Source: Salinispora vitiensis (GTDB lineage Bacteria; Actinomycetota; Actinomycetes; Mycobacteriales; Micromonosporaceae). Taken from it: a stretch of DNA of 64,000 bases. A model generated the notes under the pieces. It was not told where the DNA came from, made no database searches, and saw only the letters and a program-made list of their open reading frames with translations. Made by a program: the position numbers and the translations under genes. Shown piece by piece: positions 1 through 7,712 of the stretch (position 1 is its first letter; each line of letters starts with the position of its first letter). The stretch is from assembly GCF_000378825.1 (NCBI RefSeq), contig NZ_KB900388.1, forward strand, positions 1,934,501-1,998,500, read 5' to 3'.

Positions 1-263
1 CGCTCGTCCATGCCGGCCTTCTTCGTGGCCTCGATGATGGCCTTCACGTTGCCGGTCTGCTCGTCGCCCAGGTCGATGCGCGACTGCTCACCCTGGGTGC
101 CGTGCGGGATCAGCGTGTCCATGTCGGGCTTGTCGGCCCGCACCGCAGCGGCAGCCGCTGCGGGGGTGGTGTCGGTCAGGGTGGCCAGGGGGCCGGCGAC
201 GACACCGGTGGACAGGGCCAGACCAGCGATACCAAGGACACTACGACGCAGAATCGTGTTCAT
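1..263 (-). CDS. Secreted protein, N-terminal part (runs off the left edge)
   Basis: About 87 residues are visible. The start ATG has GGAG 8 nt upstream. The N-terminus is a Sec-type signal peptide: a short basic end (Met-Asn-Thr-Ile-Leu-Arg-Arg), a hydrophobic core around residues 9-28, and an alanine-rich cleavage region near residues 35-42. The mature part begins DKPDMDTLIPHGTQGEQSR and ends at the edge in a helical stretch, ATKKAGMDER. From memory this resembles small exported actinobacterial proteins thought to act on the cell wall, but the diagnostic C-terminal half lies outside the window, so I assign no function. Export is well supported; family membership is a guess. Confidence 0.75.
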   Translation of the reverse strand, partial: MNTILRRSVLGIAGLALSTGVVAGPLATLTDTTPAAAAAAVRADKPDMDTLIPHGTQGEQSRIDLGDEQTGNVKAIIEATKKAGMDE

Positions 264-618
264 GGGGGTTGCTCCATTCGGGGGTCGACACCCCACACGC
301 CCGAAAAAGGGGGGATCAGGCGGCAAAAGAGGGGTGCAAGCACCGTCCGGCGCTCAAAGAAAAGAAAGAAGAGGGGGTCGGCGACCGCAGGGCCTCACAG
401 GGGGCACACACGGCGCCGGGTCCAGATGTAACGACCGCCCGGCCACCAACATTCCCGGCGACCCGCACCCGGTGTCACCCGCCCGAGCGGGCCACCTCCA
501 CGGCCGTACGCAAGATGTAACGCCCCCACGCCCGCCGAGATTCCGCCACCATCGCGCTCCCGACCACACCCCAAACCGGCATAAACCCACCGAGTCGGCG
601 TCATCGTGGTGAACGGTC
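264..618 (-). promoter_or_regulatory. Gene-free upstream region with a repeated GTTACATCT element
   Basis: This 355-bp stretch lies upstream of the secreted-protein gene. It carries two exact copies of AGATGTAAC on the plus strand (424-432 and 513-521, 89 bp apart), which read GTTACATCT toward the gene. They could be activator sites or parts of promoters. I saw no coding sequence with good codon use, and I looked for but did not find the conserved core of the c-di-AMP (ydaO) riboswitch that often precedes actinobacterial wall-hydrolase genes. Confidence 0.35.
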
Positions 619-662
619 GGGCCGGCCCTTTCCACCGATCGATCGGTGGAAAGGGCCGGCCC
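619..662. terminator. 44-bp perfect palindrome, terminator of tesB
   Basis: Two 22-bp arms centred between 640 and 641 are exactly complementary, with the core CCACCGATCGATCGGTGG. It starts 20 bp beyond the tesB stop codon, so it would fold into a very stable hairpin in the tesB transcript. There is no U-tract, which is usual for actinobacterial terminators. It could also stop readthrough from the other side. Confidence 0.75.
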
Positions 663-682
663 TCCCCCGGGAAGCAAACGCG

Positions 683-1567
683 TCAGGCCCCGACCTTACG
701 CAGCAGGCCCTCCTGCACCGAGCTGGCGATCTGCCGGCCGTCCCGGGTGAACATCCGACCGGTCGCCAACCCGCGCGCTCCGGACGCCGACGGGCTCCAG
801 CAGTCGTAGAGGAACCACTCGTCGGCGCGGAACGACCGATGGAACCAGAGGGCGTGATCGAGACTTGCGCCCACCACCCCGCCGGGCCCCCACACCTCTC
901 CGTGCACCGAAAGCACCGAGTCCAGCAGGGTGAGGTCAGAGGCATACGTCAGCGCACAGGCGTGCAGCAGCGGATCATCCGGGAGTTTGCCGTCGATCCG
1001 CATCCACACCCGCTGGTTCGGCTCGGCCGGACGGTCACCAGGGCGCACCCAGCCGGGCTCGCCGACATAGCGGACATCGATCGGCCGGGGGATCAGCGCC
1101 CAGATGCCCAGCCGTTCCGGGTAGCGGGCGAGCCGGTCGCTCATCGTCGGTACCTCGTCCGGGCCGGGCACGTCCGGCGGGGCGGGCGCGTGGTGGTCCA
1201 GCCCCTCCTCCTGACGCTGGAAGGACGCCGACATGAAGAAGATCGGTTTGTCGTGCTGCAGCGCCACTGACCGGCGGACGGAGAAGGAACGACCGTCACG
1301 GACGCACTCGACCTGATAGTCGATGGGCTCACTCGGATCCCCGGGTCGCACGAAGTAGCCGTGCAGGGAGTGCACGGAGCGCTCCGAATCGACCGTCCGC
1401 CCGGCGGCGACCAACGCCTGACCGGCGACCTGCCCCCCGTACACCCGCTGCGGGCCGACCTGCGGGCTCATCCCCCGGAAGCTTCGCTCGCCGGTCGGGC
1501 TGAGGTCCAGCACCTCCAGCAGCTGATCGACCGCGGCCTGACCGACCACCGCACCGGACTCGCTCAC
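683..1567 (-). CDS. tesB: Acyl-CoA thioesterase II
   Basis: The 294-residue product matches TesB, a double hot-dog enzyme that hydrolyses acyl-CoA to free fatty acid and CoA. The first hot-dog contains the conserved RVYGGQVAGQALVAA segment (about residues 40-55), and the second contains GASLDHALWFHRSFRADEW near residues 235-255, where the catalytic Asp is expected. I chose the GTG start because GGGAGG lies just upstream and the protein then begins with the usual short lead before AAVDQLLEVLDL. It follows pyk by 52 bp on the same strand and ends at a strong hairpin, so the two may be co-transcribed. Confidence 0.88.
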   Translation of the reverse strand: MSESGAVVGQAAVDQLLEVLDLSPTGERSFRGMSPQVGPQRVYGGQVAGQALVAAGRTVDSERSVHSLHGYFVRPGDPSEPIDYQVECVRDGRSFSVRRSVALQHDKPIFFMSASFQRQEEGLDHHAPAPPDVPGPDEVPTMSDRLARYPERLGIWALIPRPIDVRYVGEPGWVRPGDRPAEPNQRVWMRIDGKLPDDPLLHACALTYASDLTLLDSVLSVHGEVWGPGGVVGASLDHALWFHRSFRADEWFLYDCWSPSASGARGLATGRMFTRDGRQIASSVQEGLLRKVGA

Positions 1568-1619
1568 CGGACCTCCCGTCGCGACCGCGGGGATCGCGAG
1601 CCCGGCTCGCTCCGGAGGC

Positions 1620-3068
1620 TCACTGGAGCGCCCGGGCCGCAGCGAGATCAACCAGCGACCCGAGCTGGTGCACACGCAGGGTGTTGGTCGAGCCGGGGGT
1701 TCCGGGCGGGCTACCGGCGACGATCACGACGTATTCGCCGGGGTTGGCTAGGCCGAGGCCGAGCAGCGCCTCGTCAACCTGCCGGAACATGGCGTCGGTG
1801 TGCTCAACGAAGGGCATCAGGAACGTCTGTACACCCCAGGAGAGAGCGAGCTGGTTGCGTACCTCTGACACCGGGGTGAAGGCGAGCAACGGCAGGTCGC
1901 AGTGCAGCCGGGAGAGCCGCCGGACGGTGTCGCCGGTCTGCGAGAACGCCACCAGGGCCTTGGCGTCGATCGCCCGGGCGATCGACGACGCGGCGACGGT
2001 GAGCGCGCCCCCATGGGTACGCGGGTCGTGCTGGAGCCGGGGCACCGAGATCGAGCCCGCTTCCGTCGTCGCCACGATCTTTGCCATGGTGCTCACGGTG
2101 AGCACCGGGTACTTTCCTACGCTGGTCTCACCGGAGAGCATCACCGCGTCCGCACCATCCAGCACGGCATTGGCCACATCGGAGGCCTCGGCACGGGTGG
2201 GCCGGGAGTTCTCAATCATGGAGTCAAGCATCTGGGTGGCGACGATCACCGGCTTGGCGTTCTCCCGGCAGAGCTGCACCGCGCGCTTCTGGACCAGGGG
2301 CACCTGGTCCAGCGGCATCTCCACGCCGAGGTCACCCCGGGCCACCATGATCCCGTCGAAGGCCAGGACGATCGCCCCGAGCTGCTCCACAGCCTCCGGC
2401 TTCTCCACCTTGGCCAGCACCGGCCGGTGCACGCCCTCCTCGGCCATGATGGCGTGGACCAGCTTGATGTCGTCGGCGGAGCGGACGAAGGAGAGCGCCA
2501 CCAGGTCGACACCGAGGCCGAGGGCGAACCGCAGGTCCGCGGTGTCTTTCTCCGAGAGCGCCGGGACGCTGACCGCCACGTTCGGCAGCGACACGCCCTT
2601 GTTGTTGGAGACCGGCCCGCCCTCGGTGACCAGGCAACGGATGTCGCTGCCGGAGACGTCGGTGACCTCGACCGCGACCCGGCCGTCGTCGATCAGCAGC
2701 CGGTCGCCGGGCTTCACCTCCTCGGGCAGTTTCCGGTAGGTGCAGGCGACCCGGTCCCGGGTGCCGAGGATGTCATCGCTGGTGATGACCACCGAGTCAC
2801 CGGTGCGCCACTCGTGCGGTCCGTCGGCGAACCGGCCGAGCCGGATCTTGGGACCCTGGAGATCGGCGAGAACCGCGACCGGCCTCCCCGCTGCCTCGGC
2901 CGCCTCCCGAACCAGCCGGCAAACCGCCTCGTGATCGGCATGGCTGCCGTGGCTAAAGTTGAGCCTCGCCACATCCATTCCGGCCTCAACCAGGCCACGA
3001 ATGCGCTCCGGCGAGGAGACGGCAGGGCCAAGTGTGCAAACAATCTTTGCGCGGCGTGTCACGCCCAT
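1620..3068 (-). CDS. pyk: Pyruvate kinase
   Basis: The 482-residue product is a full-length pyruvate kinase, which converts phosphoenolpyruvate and ADP to pyruvate and ATP in glycolysis. It opens with RRAKIVCTLGPA, followed by the ARLNFSHGSH motif. The B domain lies at about residues 70-170. The active-site segment KVEKPEAVE and the metal-site signature MVARGDLGVEMP are both present, followed by the TQMLDSM helix and a C-terminal regulatory domain. The ATG has GGAGGAG about 9 nt upstream. A much longer upstream reading frame exists but is out of character and lacks a conserved N-terminus. Its place near gltBD and trp matches the order in Streptomyces. Confidence 0.96.
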   Translation of the reverse strand: MGVTRRAKIVCTLGPAVSSPERIRGLVEAGMDVARLNFSHGSHADHEAVCRLVREAAEAAGRPVAVLADLQGPKIRLGRFADGPHEWRTGDSVVITSDDILGTRDRVACTYRKLPEEVKPGDRLLIDDGRVAVEVTDVSGSDIRCLVTEGGPVSNNKGVSLPNVAVSVPALSEKDTADLRFALGLGVDLVALSFVRSADDIKLVHAIMAEEGVHRPVLAKVEKPEAVEQLGAIVLAFDGIMVARGDLGVEMPLDQVPLVQKRAVQLCRENAKPVIVATQMLDSMIENSRPTRAEASDVANAVLDGADAVMLSGETSVGKYPVLTVSTMAKIVATTEAGSISVPRLQHDPRTHGGALTVAASSIARAIDAKALVAFSQTGDTVRRLSRLHCDLPLLAFTPVSEVRNQLALSWGVQTFLMPFVEHTDAMFRQVDEALLGLGLANPGEYVVIVAGSPPGTPGSTNTLRVHQLGSLVDLAAARALQ

Positions 3069-3417
3069 CAGGCTAATCTCTCCTCCGGGCCGGTCCGCGG
3101 GCCGACCCCTTTCGCAATGCGAACACGTTCTCCGACGTTGCGCGGCTGCACGGCCGGCAGTGGATAACCGCCGGGAACGTCGTGGGGGGGCGGGCGTCGG
3201 CGACCGCGCGCCCCGAGATCGTACCGCCCGCGGTAAGCCCGACCGAAAGGCATGGGTGAACAGCGCGGAGACATTCGACCTCGATCGCTGGTTTTTCCGT
3301 TCTCCACCCCACTGCGACCGGGGAAACGCACGCCTCGGGAGGGCCGAAGCAGCTTGGTGCGGGGCCGGGAGGCAACACGCGCCGGGGAGACAACCGGGCC
3401 AGCCGGCACAGCCCGGC
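3069..3417. promoter_or_regulatory. pyk upstream region
   Basis: This gene-free stretch of about 350 bp separates pyk from the lipase gene. The pyk promoter must lie here. A weak candidate -10 hexamer TACGAT (complement of 3218-3223) would give a leader of roughly 140 nt. I did not find a convincing -35 or a riboswitch-like fold. Confidence 0.3.
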
Positions 3418-3443
3418 GGGGCGGTCGGCGAACCGACCGCCCC
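3418..3443. terminator. Rho-independent-type hairpin after the lipase gene
   Basis: An 11-bp perfect GC-rich stem (GGGGCGGTCGG / CCGACCGCCCC) closes a CGAA tetraloop, beginning 15 bp past the lipase stop codon. There is no U-run, as is common in high-GC actinomycetes. Confidence 0.8.
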
Positions 3444-3457
3444 ACCGGGAGTTGTTC

Positions 3458-4321
3458 CTAGACAGCCCAGCAGTTGGGGCGAGTCGACTGGTCGCGCAGC
3501 GCCTGCCGAATCACCGTGTAGGTGGTCCCGTCCAGCGCCAGCCCGAGGTGCCCGACCAGCCGCAGCGGACACCAGGACTGGATCAGTACGTTGTTCGCCC
3601 CGTCAGCCAGCGCGGCGTTGCCCACCGGCCGCACCAACTCGTCCTGCCACGTACGGATCGTGGTGTAGCTGACCGAGCCGGGGGTGTCGTCGCCGGCGTT
3701 GAGGTCGGCGAGGAAGTCCGAACCGATCGTCATCTGCTGACAGGCCACCACTCCGGCGCAGTCGCCAAGCCCGAGGAAGGCGGCGATGTTGGCCAGGTAC
3801 GTCCCGTAGTGGGGGCTGCCGAGACTGACGTACCGGTCGACGGCTCCGGTGCCACCGAGCCGCTTCAGGTAGTAGCGGGCCACAATGCCCCCCTCGGAGT
3901 GCCCCACCAGATCCACCCGGCTGGCACCGGTGGTGGCGCGAACCTGATCGACGTAGTCGGCAAAGGCACGGGCCGAGGTCGGGATGTCGCCGAAGCCCAG
4001 CCCCGGCAGTTCATAGATAAACGGTCGGAACCCGTCGGCGCCCAGACGCGCGGCGAGCGGCTCGTACGCGAAGGCGAAACCGCTCAACCCACCGACGATG
4101 ATCACCGGGTTGCCGGTCGCCGTGGTCGGGTCAGCTGCGGCGGCACCGGAACTGCTCTCCGGTGCGGTGTGGGTGGACGTTTGCTCCGCCGCAGCACCGG
4201 CGGGTGCCGCACTGGCGGCGCCGTTCGGGACGGCGGGTGCCGCGCTGGCGGCGACACCAGGGACGGTGAGCGTGGCACCGAGCGCGAACGCGAGCACGAC
4301 AGCGGTCTTTCGAAGCAACAT
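3458..4321 (-). CDS. Secreted alpha/beta-hydrolase lipase
   Basis: This 287-residue exported protein has a signal peptide (LLRKTAVVLAFALGATLTV, residues 2-20) and an Ala/Pro/Ser-rich linker to about residue 65. The alpha/beta-hydrolase domain starts at GNPVIIVGG. The nucleophile elbow is GHSEGG, and a late GHLGLALDGT segment supplies the likely catalytic His, as in actinobacterial triacylglycerol lipases. Cys pairs (GDCAGVVACQQ; SWCPL...PNCWAV) suggest extracellular disulfides. The ATG has GGAGG 7 nt upstream. It is monocistronic, with a hairpin terminator. The substrate (triglyceride or other ester) cannot be told from sequence. Confidence 0.87.
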   Translation of the reverse strand: MLLRKTAVVLAFALGATLTVPGVAASAAPAVPNGAASAAPAGAAAEQTSTHTAPESSSGAAAADPTTATGNPVIIVGGLSGFAFAYEPLAARLGADGFRPFIYELPGLGFGDIPTSARAFADYVDQVRATTGASRVDLVGHSEGGIVARYYLKRLGGTGAVDRYVSLGSPHYGTYLANIAAFLGLGDCAGVVACQQMTIGSDFLADLNAGDDTPGSVSYTTIRTWQDELVRPVGNAALADGANNVLIQSWCPLRLVGHLGLALDGTTYTVIRQALRDQSTRPNCWAV

Positions 4322-4555
4322 GGCTGCACCTCCATGAGGGTGGTGGGTGCGGTACGAGTCCGATCGACCGGTGCGAACGATGATGCGGGCAGAAATTCTC
4401 ATTCGTCAATGGCTAGCTACCTCCCGGTAACCTGTTGTTCCATCAACGGCACACTCCGGCCACTTAGGCATAGGCCCCATAAGGGAGACAACCCACGGAG
4501 CCACCCGCGCCACGGCGAGGACACAGCCCTTCCAGGGGAGAGTTTTTATACCTAG

Positions 4556-4585
4556 ACCTGTAGTACAGGTGCTATCTTCAAGAGC
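4556..4585 (+). promoter_or_regulatory. Promoter/operator of the ABC-XRE operon
   Basis: ACCTGTA-G-TACAGGT (4556-4570) is a perfect inverted repeat with 7-bp arms and a 1-bp centre. It sits immediately before a candidate -10 hexamer TATCTT (4573-4578). The start ATG follows 7 nt later, so the transcript may be leaderless; only a weak AAGAG precedes the ATG. The small XRE regulator at the end of the operon is the obvious candidate to bind this palindrome, but that is inference. Confidence 0.55.
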
Positions 4586-5563
4586 ATGACTACAGTCGAA
4601 CGGCCGGAGGCTGTCGCGGCCCCCCGAAACCCCGACGACCAGCTGGTCCTCGACGTTCGAGACCTGCGCATGCGCTACGGCACCGTGGACGTACTGAACG
4701 GGATCGACCTCACCGCCCAGCGAGGGGAGGTAATCGCGCTGCTCGGGCCGAACGGCGCCGGCAAGACCACCACCATCGAGATCCTGGAGGGGTTCCGGCT
4801 CCCCTCAGCCGGCTCGGTCCGGGTGCTCGGCGTTGACCCCGCCCACGGCGACGAGCGGTGGCGCGCCCAGATCGGCGTGGTGCTCCAGTCCTGGCGGGAC
4901 CACGGCCGGTGGCGGGTCCGGGACCTCCTCTCCCACCTCGGCGACTACTACACGCCGTACGCGACCGACCAGATCCAACGCCCGTGGCCGGTGGACGACC
5001 TGCTGGCGGCCGTCGGGCTGACCGCACACGCCAACGCTCGGGTGTCCCGGCTCTCCGGCGGGCAACGGCGGCGGCTCGACGTGGCGGTCGGCATCGTGGG
5101 CCGGCCAGAGCTGCTCTTCCTGGACGAGCCGACGGTCGGCCTCGACCCAGCGGCGCGACGCGAGTTCCACGAGCTCGTGCACCGCCTCGCCGACCTGGAC
5201 CACACCACCATCCTGCTGACCACCCACGACCTGGCCGAGGCGGAGAAGCTCGCCGACCTGATCGTCATCCTGGCCAACGGGCGGATCATCGCCCAAGGCT
5301 CGCCGGACCAGCTCTCCCGCCGACTGACCACCGATGCGGAGATCCGCTGGACCTGCGACGGTCAACGCCACGTACACGCCACCATGGACGCCACCGGCTT
5401 CCTGCGGGACCTGCTCCGCGAGCACGGCGACCGGGTACAGGAACTGGAGGTACGCCGAGCCAACCTGGAGGACGCGTACCTGGCCCTGGTGCACGAGGAG
5501 GAGACCGGGATCCGTACCGGCTGGGCCGAACGGGTGTGGCAGCAGCAGGAGGAGACCCGATGA
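4586..5563 (+). CDS. ABC transporter ATP-binding protein (ABC-2 exporter)
   Basis: The 325-residue ATPase energises a membrane exporter together with the next gene. The nucleotide-binding domain spans about residues 20-240, with Walker A GPNGAGKTTT, Q-loop VVLQS, signature LSGGQRRR, Walker B LLFLDEP, D-loop GLDPAA and switch His in LLTTHDL. The C-terminal 80 residues form the DrrA/CcmA-like extension seen in drug and lipid exporters. Its stop overlaps the permease start by 4 bp (ATGA). The cargo is unknown. Confidence 0.9.
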   Translation: MTTVERPEAVAAPRNPDDQLVLDVRDLRMRYGTVDVLNGIDLTAQRGEVIALLGPNGAGKTTTIEILEGFRLPSAGSVRVLGVDPAHGDERWRAQIGVVLQSWRDHGRWRVRDLLSHLGDYYTPYATDQIQRPWPVDDLLAAVGLTAHANARVSRLSGGQRRRLDVAVGIVGRPELLFLDEPTVGLDPAARREFHELVHRLADLDHTTILLTTHDLAEAEKLADLIVILANGRIIAQGSPDQLSRRLTTDAEIRWTCDGQRHVHATMDATGFLRDLLREHGDRVQELEVRRANLEDAYLALVHEEETGIRTGWAERVWQQQEETR

Positions 5564-6411
5564 ACCCGAAGACCACCGCACTCCGGGTCGGCCTGCGGCG
5601 CGGGGCCATCGAGTTGCGCAGCACCTTCACCAACGCCCAGGATCTGTGGAGCTACTTCTTCCCCACGCTGGTGCTGCTGGTCGCCGTCTTCTTCATGCGC
5701 GGGGCGACCGTGCCCGGCACCGACTTCTCCCTCGGCGCGCGCACGCTGCCCAGCGCGCTCGGCATGGGCCTGCTCTTCCTCGGGCTGCTCGGGCTGGCCC
5801 AGCATCTCGTCGTGGACCGGGAGGACGGCACCCTGCTGCGGGCCAAGGCCATTCCGAACGGGATGCTCGGCTACCTGGTCGGCAAGCTGGTGCTGGTCTC
5901 GTCGGTCGCGATGATCGGTCTGATCATCCAACTGGCCCCCGGGGTGTTCTTCCTGGACGGACTCCGGCTGGGCGACGCCAGTGCCTGGCTCACCCTGGCC
6001 TGGCTGGTGCCGCTCGGGCTGGCGGCGACGCTCCCGCTGGGCGCGATGATCGGCTCCCTGATCGAGAACCCGCGCAACACGGGGCTGGTGGTGCTACCGA
6101 TGATGGGTCTCATCGGCGTCTCCGGCATCTTCTACCCGATCGACGGCCTGCCCGGCTGGCTCCAGGGCACCGCCCAGGTCTTCCCGCTCTACTGGCTAGG
6201 CTTGGGCATGCGTTCCGCGCTGCTTCCGGCCGACCTGGCGGCGGTCGAGATCGGCGCGTCCTGGCGCCATCTGGAGATGGTCGCCGTCCTCGGGGCGTGG
6301 GCGGTGCTCGGATTCGTGCTGGCGCCGGTGCTGCTGCGACGGATGGCCCGCCGGGAGTCCGGCTCGCGGGTCGCGGCCCGACGGGAGCAGGCCATGCAGC
6401 GGGTCGGATGA
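5560..6411 (+). CDS. ABC-2 type permease
   Basis: This 283-residue membrane protein has about six hydrophobic segments. Among them are SYFFPTLVLLVAVFFM, a stretch at LGMGLLFLGLLGLAQHLV, SSVAMIGLIIQLAPGVFF, LAWLVPLGLAATLPLGAMI and a final helix near residue 250. The short loop DREDGTLLRAKAIPNG matches the E-x-x-T-x-E/L-like coupling segment of ABC-2 permeases, which contacts the ATPase. It is translationally coupled to the ATPase and followed 10 bp later by a regulator gene. Confidence 0.88.
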   Translation: MNPKTTALRVGLRRGAIELRSTFTNAQDLWSYFFPTLVLLVAVFFMRGATVPGTDFSLGARTLPSALGMGLLFLGLLGLAQHLVVDREDGTLLRAKAIPNGMLGYLVGKLVLVSSVAMIGLIIQLAPGVFFLDGLRLGDASAWLTLAWLVPLGLAATLPLGAMIGSLIENPRNTGLVVLPMMGLIGVSGIFYPIDGLPGWLQGTAQVFPLYWLGLGMRSALLPADLAAVEIGASWRHLEMVAVLGAWAVLGFVLAPVLLRRMARRESGSRVAARREQAMQRVG

Positions 6412-6421
6412 GAGGGCATTG

Positions 6422-6673
6422 ATGAGCGAGACCGTGCACAACCGAATCGCGGTGCTGCGCGCCGAACGGGGCATCTCCCGGCGGCAGCTCGCCGACGCGC
6501 TCGGAGTGCACTACCAGACCATCGGCTACCTGGAGCGGGGGGAGTTTCGACCCAGCCTGCACCTGGCGCTGCGGATCGCCGCCTACTTCGAGGTGCCGGT
6601 CGAGGTGGTCTTCTCGATCGAACCGTTTCCCCGCATCGGCGGTGCCGCTGTCGAAAACCGCCGTTCAGCGTGA
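6422..6673 (+). CDS. Small XRE-family transcriptional regulator
   Basis: The 83-residue protein is almost entirely a Cro/CI-type helix-turn-helix: RIAVLRAERGISRRQLADALGVHYQTIGYLERGEFRPSLHLALRIAAYFEVPVEVVF. This short form is usual for regulators attached to ABC or membrane-protein operons. The ATG with GAGAGGG 5 nt upstream is preferred over a TTG one codon earlier. As last gene of the ABC operon it probably autoregulates it, perhaps through the palindrome before the ATPase gene. No sensor domain is present. Confidence 0.88.
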   Translation: MSETVHNRIAVLRAERGISRRQLADALGVHYQTIGYLERGEFRPSLHLALRIAAYFEVPVEVVFSIEPFPRIGGAAVENRRSA

Positions 6674-6715
6674 ACCAGGGGCAGCCGCCAGCGCCGCCGG
6701 CGTCCGTACCTGCCG

Positions 6716-6735
6716 GCACTGCCGGCCGGCAGTGC
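6716..6735. terminator. 20-bp perfect palindrome between convergent genes
   Basis: GCACTGCCGG is followed directly by CCGGCAGTGC, with no separate loop. It lies 42 bp past the XRE stop and 28 bp past the stop of the oppositely oriented SGNH hydrolase gene, so it can serve as a shared bidirectional terminator. Confidence 0.65.
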
Positions 6736-6763
6736 ACCAGCAACTGCCGACCGGCGAGCCGGT

Positions 6764-7561
6764 TCAGCCGGTGACGGCGTTCAGCGCCGGCAGGTAGCCG
6801 TCGCGGTAGCCCTCGTCGTTGGGGTGGTACGCCTCGATGATCCCGGTGACGTCGTTGATCCAGGGCTCGTCGCCGCAGACACCATGGCCGGCGAAGTAGG
6901 AACGGGGGTCGGCGAAGGTGGCACCGGCCGCGGCGGCGCGGCCGGCGGTGATGCTGTTGAGGAGGTCAGCGGCGTCGTTGAGCTGCTGCCGCTTGGTGGT
7001 GCTCATCCCGAACAGGCCACACCAGCCGGTCTCGAAGAGGCGCGGGTAGCCGAGCACGATCAGCTGGGCGCCCGGCGCCCGGTCCCGGATCGCCGCGTAG
7101 GTGGCGTCCAGCCGGCCGGGCAGGGTGGTCTGGGCGAAGTCCCGGGCCTCGCCGATGGCCTCCGTGCAGGCCGAGGTGCTGCCGAACCGGCAGGTGAGCA
7201 TCACGCTGGCGAAGCCGGCGTCATTACCACCGATGGTGACCGTCACCATCGTGGTGCTGGCACTGAGCGAGTCGACCTGGCTGTTGATGACGTCGGCGGT
7301 GACCGCGCCACCACAGGCCGGGAACTGGAAGCTGGTCACCGCGTTCGCCGCGGCCCAGCGCGGGGCGTAGGACTTCTGACTGCGCAGGCAGGTGGTCCCG
7401 TCGTACGGGCCGGCGCCGACGCCGGAGGAGTACGAGTCGCCGAGCGCGACGTAGTTGATGGTCGCGGCCTGCGCGGGGCTGGGAACCAGCACTGCGCCGA
7501 CGACGGCGACGCAGAGGGCGACCAGCGCCGCCAGGGCGCGGGCGGGTGCACGGGGTGGCAT
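6764..7561 (-). CDS. Secreted SGNH/GDSL-family lipase or esterase
   Basis: The 265-residue product has a signal peptide (ALAALVALCVAVVGAVLV ending at AQA, about residue 33). A SGNH hydrolase domain follows: block I GDSYSSG with the Ser nucleophile, block III GGND, and block V near the end, DVTGIIEAYHPNDEGY, with Asp and His. Six or more Cys residues suggest disulfides, as in the Streptomyces extracellular esterase/lipase group. The ATG has GGAGG 5-6 nt upstream. It acts outside the cell on an ester substrate that sequence alone does not define. Confidence 0.9.
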   Translation of the reverse strand: MPPRAPARALAALVALCVAVVGAVLVPSPAQAATINYVALGDSYSSGVGAGPYDGTTCLRSQKSYAPRWAAANAVTSFQFPACGGAVTADVINSQVDSLSASTTMVTVTIGGNDAGFASVMLTCRFGSTSACTEAIGEARDFAQTTLPGRLDATYAAIRDRAPGAQLIVLGYPRLFETGWCGLFGMSTTKRQQLNDAADLLNSITAGRAAAAGATFADPRSYFAGHGVCGDEPWINDVTGIIEAYHPNDEGYRDGYLPALNAVTG

Positions 7562-7653
7562 GTGGACCTCCACAGGGCCGGGGGTGGGGAGCCCAAAGAC
7601 CGCGCGCGTGGCCAGGGTAGAGCTTGTTACTAGCTGGTAATGCTACCGAAACG

Positions 7654-7669
7654 ATTCACCAAAGTGAAT
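7654..7669. promoter_or_regulatory. Inverted repeat upstream of the SGNH hydrolase gene
   Basis: ATTCAC-CAAA-GTGAAT is a 16-bp inverted repeat about 90 bp upstream of the SGNH hydrolase start, in an AT-richer patch. It may be an operator or a promoter element. No regulator gene is adjacent. Confidence 0.35.
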
Positions 7670-7712
7670 ATGTTGCGACCCCTGGCCAACCGCAACCCCG
7701 GCCGCCCGCCCC

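Noticed and set aside
264..618. Possible ydaO (c-di-AMP) riboswitch ahead of the secreted-protein gene
   Set aside because: The region lacks the conserved riboswitch core, and only short GTTACATCT repeats are evident.
619..662. 44-bp perfect palindrome considered as an insertion-sequence end or attachment site
   Set aside because: There is no transposase or integrase nearby and no partner copy; its position just after tesB fits a terminator.
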